Source: an uncultured Bacteroidota bacterium
GTDB lineage: Bacteria; Bacteroidota; Bacteroidia; Bacteroidales; 4484-276
Length of the DNA: 12,071 nt
Assembly (NCBI GenBank): GCA_903930725.1
Contig: CAIYZW010000945.1
Location: forward strand, 1 to 12,071
Direction of reading: 5' to 3'
Shown: in pieces, positions 8,274 through 12,071 of the stretch
Layout: the number at the start of each line of letters is the position of its first letter
Numbering within the stretch: the first letter of the stretch is position 1
Notes under the pieces: model-generated
Databases searched by the model: none
Told to the model about the DNA's origin: nothing
The model's input: only the letters and a program-made list of their open reading frames with translations
Program-made: the position numbers and the translations under genes

Positions 8274-9191
8274 TTAGTGCTTGTTACGCGCTCCAAATTT
8301 ATTGCGAAAGGCATCCAAAACGCCGCTTAAAAAATATCTGATGGCATGTTTGGGAAAAAGTCCTGCTTTTTTAAAACGTTTTACCTGCTGCCATGCGTCT
8401 TTCCAGAAAATTAGAACCGAAACAACTCCACCCAGTTTCAAATAGCCGTTTGTCATATTTCGCCCCATGTAATAGTATCGAAAAGGCTTATGGATAAAGA
8501 GAATTTCACCATTTATAGTTTTTTTTGCTACACCAAGTTCGTGTAAAATTACTGCAGGTTTGACCCAAAACATCTGATATCCGGCATGATGAAGTTTCAG
8601 ATGGTAATCGTGATCAACAAAATCAATAAAATAGTCTTCCCTGAATCCACCCGCTTGCCGGAGGACATCAACTTTGTAAAGTCCACCTGAAGATATCGAA
8701 GAATGGATTTGGAGAAACATTTTCTCAGATTGATCCTCACTGACATGAACAAAATTTTTCCCATTCCAGTGATAGGGCAGGAGGGTAACTTCGGGGAATG
8801 ATTTTGATTTTGCAGTTGGAAACAATGCCCCAACAGGCTTAGTCGGTTCGCCAAGCATGTTTCCTGCATAAAGTAACGATTCAAGACAATCCTCCAGACA
8901 AATTGTATCCTGATCGAAAATCCATAACCATCCAAAACCTTGTTTTGCAGCAGCTTCGATACCTAAATTAAATGCACGCCCCACTCCTGCATTTTCGTCA
9001 AGAAGTGATATTTCCAGATTTTGAACATTTAATGAACGCACAATTCCGATGGTATTATCAGTTGAGGCATTGTCAATCAGCAAAATTTTGTGAGGAAGAA
9101 CACTTTGGCTGAGAATGGATTGCAAGGTTTCTTTTACAGTTTCCGCTCCGTTGTGCGTTAAAACCAAACAAAGAATTTTAGCGCTATTCAT
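8274..9191 (-). CDS. GT2 glycosyltransferase, rhamnosyltransferase-like
   Basis: The 305-residue protein is a single-domain GT-A fold enzyme of normal length. The N-terminal strand ILCLVLTHNGAETVKETL (6-23) and LLIDNASTDNT (37-47) form the nucleotide-binding half. FDQDT (92-96) is the metal-binding motif, in the FDQD form typical of rhamnosyltransferases of the RfbF/WbbL type. SSGGLY (167-172) and DFVDHDYHLKL (190-200) are the acceptor-side and catalytic-base region. The tail around 236-262 has the FRYYYMGRN motif and a hydrophobic stretch common in this subfamily, which may help membrane association. It likely transfers one sugar, perhaps a deoxyhexose, to a lipid-linked glycan. The start follows a 65-base gap after the GNAT gene and the stop lies 44 bases before the giant fusion gene, consistent with one operon. 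The donor cannot be fixed from sequence alone. Confidence 0.88.
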   Translation of the reverse strand: MNSAKILCLVLTHNGAETVKETLQSILSQSVLPHKILLIDNASTDNTIGIVRSLNVQNLEISLLDENAGVGRAFNLGIEAAAKQGFGWLWIFDQDTICLEDCLESLLYAGNMLGEPTKPVGALFPTAKSKSFPEVTLLPYHWNGKNFVHVSEDQSEKMFLQIHSSISSGGLYKVDVLRQAGGFREDYFIDFVDHDYHLKLHHAGYQMFWVKPAVILHELGVAKKTINGEILFIHKPFRYYYMGRNMTNGYLKLGGVVSVLIFWKDAWQQVKRFKKAGLFPKHAIRYFLSGVLDAFRNKFGARNKH

Positions 9192-9256
9192 GGCTTATCT
9201 GAGTCGGTTTGAATATTTTTAATGCATGCGAGTTTTCTTCCAAAACCAGCATAATT

Positions 9257-10267
9257 TTAAAACAAATCACCATCAGCCATGGTGTAGAAAATGTTTTTAA
9301 TGGTAAAATCAATATCAAGGCTATCAGAAAAACTTCGGCCGGTGGGGATAATTCCAAGAGGCTCTTCTTTTGAGATAAAGCCTGACGATAATAAATAATT
9401 GGTAAGAAAACTATGCTTTGGTAACCAGATTCTGATACAACTGATGCCTTGACAATGTAGTTTGTTTTTTATTTTCCGAAAGAAACCCGAAAACTGATTC
9501 TTTGATGGGAGGCCAAAAACATCAACAATGGTAGCAGTTTGACCGTCGCACAAAGTGGCGATATAGGCGGTCATTTTACCGACCGGATTCTTATAAACAA
9601 AAATACGGTAATTATTTCGGGGATGGTTAAAAAACCGCCATTTGATAAATGCTTCGCCACGAAAAATCGAAAAAGGATAAAAACGTTTTGCTTCGCTCCA
9701 TAACTTGTCAAAATCATCGCTTGTACTGCTGATTTGAGTTACAGACCCAAAAATCGGGAATAGACTTCTTTCCTGACAACGAATATTAGCCTCAAGATAA
9801 GCCCCACCATCGGCTACCATACTGTACTTAAGAAAAAGTTTCCCCAGTTTAAAATGCTTTTCACCCGGAAAACCATAATGATAAACAGAGGCATGATCCC
9901 CACCAAAAACATCGAAAAAATGCTCCGCAGTTTGTATAAAAAGCCCTTTGCGACCATTTGTGGCCTGTCTGAAATCCGGATGCGACATATTATCAATGAG
10001 TTGAGTCATTTTAATTTTGTTGCCATTCCAGTTGCCTGGAAACGGGATGCCGGCATACATGGCAACAGGCAAACCCGCTTCGTTAACGCAAAGCATGATT
10101 TGCCTCCCGAACGGATTTTCGTGAAATTTCCAACGCCAGATTTTTCGGTCAATTTTTGATTTGAAAGCCGATTCCCAAAGTTCAATCACGTTATCCAGAT
10201 CTTCGTCATTGTACGGACGAATATAAAACGTGCCGAAGCTGGTTTCTACAGTTTTTTCCATTTCCAT
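9257..10267 (-). CDS. GNAT-family acyltransferase (probable tandem GNAT fold)
   Basis: The 336-residue protein opens with the usual GNAT strand and helix, FYIRPYNDEDLDNVIELWES (14-33), then RKIWRWKFHENPFG (41-54), which resembles enzymes of the Acetyltransf_9/Eis-like group found in polysaccharide loci. HPDFR (96-100) followed by NGRKGLF (104-110) is in the place of the acetyl-CoA pyrophosphate loop, although the classical RGxGxG form is degenerate. YHYGFPGEKH (129-138) marks the end of the first half. A second GNAT-like half runs from about 195 (FIKWRFFNHP at 207-216) to 305. It probably acylates an amino-sugar precursor or residue in the cytoplasm; acceptor and acyl group are unknown. The ATG at 10267 overlaps the preceding GT2 gene by 22 bases; a second ATG at 10261 is equally possible. 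The overlap suggests translational coupling. Confidence 0.78.
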   Translation of the reverse strand: MEMEKTVETSFGTFYIRPYNDEDLDNVIELWESAFKSKIDRKIWRWKFHENPFGRQIMLCVNEAGLPVAMYAGIPFPGNWNGNKIKMTQLIDNMSHPDFRQATNGRKGLFIQTAEHFFDVFGGDHASVYHYGFPGEKHFKLGKLFLKYSMVADGGAYLEANIRCQERSLFPIFGSVTQISSTSDDFDKLWSEAKRFYPFSIFRGEAFIKWRFFNHPRNNYRIFVYKNPVGKMTAYIATLCDGQTATIVDVFGLPSKNQFSGFFRKIKNKLHCQGISCIRIWLPKHSFLTNYLLSSGFISKEEPLGIIPTGRSFSDSLDIDFTIKNIFYTMADGDLF

Positions 10268-11301
10268 GTTGCGATGGTTTGGTTTTGACTATTTCTTATT
10301 CTGCCAAAATATTGGCCTGGATGCAATCTTTGCCAAACAGGTTCCGGAAATTGAAAGGTTTGGTCTTTTGCTTCTGACCGGGCAAAGGGCACGAAAAAGT
10401 GATTTAACCCGAGTTCAAAAAAGTAGGTTCCGGAAAGTTTTTGAAATCTGAAAACTGGTGAATTATAGGTTTCACCGTAATCATTATCAACGTTAAAACC
10501 TGACAGGTTTTCAAAATCTAAGAGGTTTTTAAATGTCTTTAAATTGTGCTTTTCATTAAATTTTTGATGCGATTCAGTCATAAATTGTCCTTTTTGCTCC
10601 GAAGGCGACTGATCCCAATAATGAACCACCTCTGCCTGTGGCACACACACAATATTTTGTCCATTTAAAATAGCCCGGGTACACAAATCGGTGTCTTCGA
10701 AATAGAGGAAAAATCGTTCGTCAAAGATTTTACCATCGCCGAAAAAGAATTTGTCATTTCTAATCAGGAGGCAGGCACCAGAAAGAAAAGGCTCGAAAAA
10801 AGGCTCGGTTTCATTCCAAAACCTTTCAAAACGGATGTCCCAGTTAAATGAAACCAACCGGGCATCCATTTCGGACCGGTTTGCACTTTCCAAACCAGCC
10901 TGTATCAACCATGAATGACCTATTGCAGGTGGAAGTTTAAATGTTTTTTCATCATCCCAATAAAAGCGTGGCCCGGCAATAAGCGCATTGGTTTTTTCGG
11001 CGCCACCAAGTAGTTTTTTTACAAAATCATGACCAGGTATTGTATCGGGATTGATGAGAAGCCACCAGTCGCTTTTAGAAGTTTTTGCTGTCCGGTTTAC
11101 TGCCGCCGCAAAACCAATATTTCTGGAAAAGGGCAATGACCGGGCTTTTGGAAATCCTCTTAAAACCTCCGACAAAACAGGTTCAGCACTGTTATCAGCA
11201 ACGATAATTTCACTGATCAGAGGGTCGTTGTTCAGGATTTCGAGCAATGGTGGCAAAAATGAAGAAGAAAAATAATTGACGATAATTGCAGTAACTTTCA
11301 T
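10246..11301 (-). CDS. GT2 glycosyltransferase with C-terminal extension
   Basis: The 351-residue protein has a complete GT2 domain: VTAIIVNYFSSSFLPPLL (3-20), IIVADNS (32-38), SRNIGFAAAVN (59-69), the metal-site motif INPDT (83-87), SGACLLIR (174-181) and the catalytic-base region FFLYFEDTDLC (197-207), followed by EVVHYWDQS (224-232). This pattern is close to the rhamnosyl- and galactofuranosyl-type GT2 enzymes of O-antigen clusters. The last 70 or so residues (about 280-351) lie beyond the usual end of the fold; they are rich in aromatic residues and look like beta strands, possibly a small sandwich that binds glycan or a partner. The start is fixed by the 4-base ATGA overlap with the upstream fragment. 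The 3' end overlaps the GNAT gene by 22 bases. Sugar specificity is unknown. Confidence 0.9.
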   Translation of the reverse strand: MKVTAIIVNYFSSSFLPPLLEILNNDPLISEIIVADNSAEPVLSEVLRGFPKARSLPFSRNIGFAAAVNRTAKTSKSDWWLLINPDTIPGHDFVKKLLGGAEKTNALIAGPRFYWDDEKTFKLPPAIGHSWLIQAGLESANRSEMDARLVSFNWDIRFERFWNETEPFFEPFLSGACLLIRNDKFFFGDGKIFDERFFLYFEDTDLCTRAILNGQNIVCVPQAEVVHYWDQSPSEQKGQFMTESHQKFNEKHNLKTFKNLLDFENLSGFNVDNDYGETYNSPVFRFQKLSGTYFFELGLNHFFVPFARSEAKDQTFQFPEPVWQRLHPGQYFGRIRNSQNQTIATWKWKKL

Positions 11302-11572
11302 TTTTTTATTGCTCTGATTATAAATTCGTTTGTAAGCAGGGATTGATGAATTCCAAAAACAAAATCTACCATTTTACTTATAAAAACTTTACTTTTTGGT
11401 GATGGTACAGTTTGTTGCAGTTCAAGAATATCAATTATGAAACAGTCTTTTTCAATTGTTTTTCGAATCGAAGTTTCTGTAAACCACCTGTTATTGATGA
11501 TGCAGGTAATTCCAAAGGGCAAATACTCAAACTTCTCTCAACTACAGAAATTATTTTTCCTTTAAACAGCAT
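11298..11572 (-). pseudogene. C-terminal fragment of a SAM-dependent methyltransferase, frameshifted
   Basis: The open frame 11537-11298 ends in the 4-base overlap with the GT2 gene. It has no ATG near its beginning, only a TTG at 11522. It reads FEYLPFGIT, then NNRWFTETSIRKTIEKDCF, then a tail ending NEFIIRAIKK. The WFTETSIRKTIEKD part resembles the FFTxxSLxxLLEKxGF helix and the ending resembles the last strand of class I methyltransferases. In another frame, an ATG at 11572 overlapping the DUF2142 stop gives MLFKGKIISVVE, like the strand after the catalytic core (GGKLIISV). Removing one GA from the GAGAGA run near 11535 would join both frames into about 90 codons. The SAM-binding half is absent in either reading, so it should be inactive. 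Family assignment rests on the C-terminal pattern only and is tentative; a small intact protein started at TTG is the alternative. Confidence 0.45.
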
Positions 11573-12071
11573 AATATCTGATAAATATGGTACTAATCGT
11601 GCTGATCATAGATGCTGTCAGAATAACTACAGCAGCACTTCTGAGGATTTTTTCTTTTACCGGCACAATCCGATTGTAAAAAAGGAACCAAAACAAAGGT
11701 ATAACTGGGATGAAATAGCGACCTTGTAAATTTGTTAATATCTCTGCGCCAACAGCGGCCCAAATCATGTACATCATCAGGCTAAATACCAACAAACTGC
11801 CTATCAGAGATGCCAAAATCCAGAATTTTTGTCGGTATGTTATCATTATTTCCTTTTGTGATTCCAGTACTGCAAATGCCAGCAAAATAGCTAAATACAA
11901 GTAAATATGTATCAATGGTAACTGATAAAAATCCCATCCAAACGCACCTATGTGGCTTCCAACGATGTACATTTTGAAAAACCAAAAGGAGTGGATTAAC
12001 GTTGAAATGAAAGTTAGTGGATTGAATAAAACATAGCGAAGTTGCTCGTAGGCATTTGTCTGTGGAAAGCC
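11562..12071 (-). CDS. DUF2142-like integral membrane protein, 5' end outside window
   Basis: The frame is open from the right edge to a TAA at 11564-11562, giving the last 169 residues. It has about five hydrophobic segments: around PLTFISTLIHSFWFF, LPLIHIYLYLAILLAFAVL, FWILASLIGSLLVFSLMMYM, FIPVIPLFWFLFY and AAVVILTASMISTISTIF. The motif NLQGRYFIPVIPL before the fourth segment and the NPLTF and GWDFYQLP loops match the C-terminal part of DUF2142 proteins, multi-pass proteins common in polysaccharide and teichoic-acid-type clusters and thought to act as lipid-linked sugar glycosyltransferases or related membrane enzymes. The role here is inferred from context. The catalytic N-terminal loops lie outside the window, so an O-antigen polymerase-like protein cannot be wholly excluded. 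Confidence 0.75.
   Translation of the reverse strand, partial: GFPQTNAYEQLRYVLFNPLTFISTLIHSFWFFKMYIVGSHIGAFGWDFYQLPLIHIYLYLAILLAFAVLESQKEIMITYRQKFWILASLIGSLLVFSLMMYMIWAAVGAEILTNLQGRYFIPVIPLFWFLFYNRIVPVKEKILRSAAVVILTASMISTISTIFIRYYAV

Noticed and set aside
11412..11729. Plus-strand open frame of 105 codons
   Set aside because: It runs antisense across the DUF2142 end and the methyltransferase fragment, with low-complexity composition and no domain; both minus-strand readings are better supported.
1..12071. CRISPR arrays, tRNA or rRNA genes, insertion sequences, phage genes
   Set aside because: No regularly spaced direct repeats, cloverleaf-like sequences, transposase motifs or terminal inverted repeats were seen; the gene remnants show rearrangement, but no mobile element is left to explain it.

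Overview
All the genes I can support lie on the minus strand, so transcription runs from base 12071 towards base 1. The DNA is AT-rich. The starts I checked have A-rich leaders without a clear Shine-Dalgarno sequence, and the protein families (multi-domain glycosyltransferases, a DUF2142-type membrane protein, GNAT and PIG-L enzymes) are typical of surface-polysaccharide loci. I infer a member of the Bacteroidota, environmental or anaerobic rather than a well-known model species, but no taxonomic marker is present. The region is an accessory glycan-synthesis cluster (O-antigen, capsule or exopolysaccharide type).

Layout in transcription order: (1) 12071-11562, the C-terminal part of a multi-pass DUF2142-like membrane protein, cut by the window edge. 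(2) 11572-11298, a broken C-terminal piece of a SAM-dependent methyltransferase. (3) 11301-10246, a GT2 glycosyltransferase with an extra C-terminal domain, joined to the fragment by a 4-base ATGA overlap. (4) 10267-9257, a GNAT-type acyltransferase overlapping gene 3 by 22 bases. (5) 9191-8274, a rhamnosyltransferase-like GT2 enzyme. (6) 8229-3370, a 1619-residue fusion: PIG-L deacetylase, GT2, coiled coil, two NPDV-type repeats, GT2, GT4, methyltransferase. (7) 3369-3196, a short gap with a possible promoter. (8) 3195-3007, a 62-codon remnant of the N-terminus of a Wzt-type polysaccharide-export ATPase. (9) 3005-1, a second giant glycosyltransferase (GWAFD-type N-terminal domain, GT2, GT2, start of GT4) that runs off the left edge with 1001 codons visible.

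Working model (inference): the GT2 and GT4 domains add successive sugars to a lipid-linked glycan at the inner face of the membrane. The PIG-L domain may remove N-acetyl groups, the GNAT enzyme may re-acylate an amino sugar, and the methyltransferase may decorate or cap the chain. The Wzt remnant and the methyltransferase fragment show that the locus has been rearranged and has lost genes. The most unusual content is the pair of giant multi-enzyme proteins with matching GT2-linker-GT2-GT4 cores, one of them carrying a deacetylase at its N-terminus and a methyltransferase at its C-terminus.
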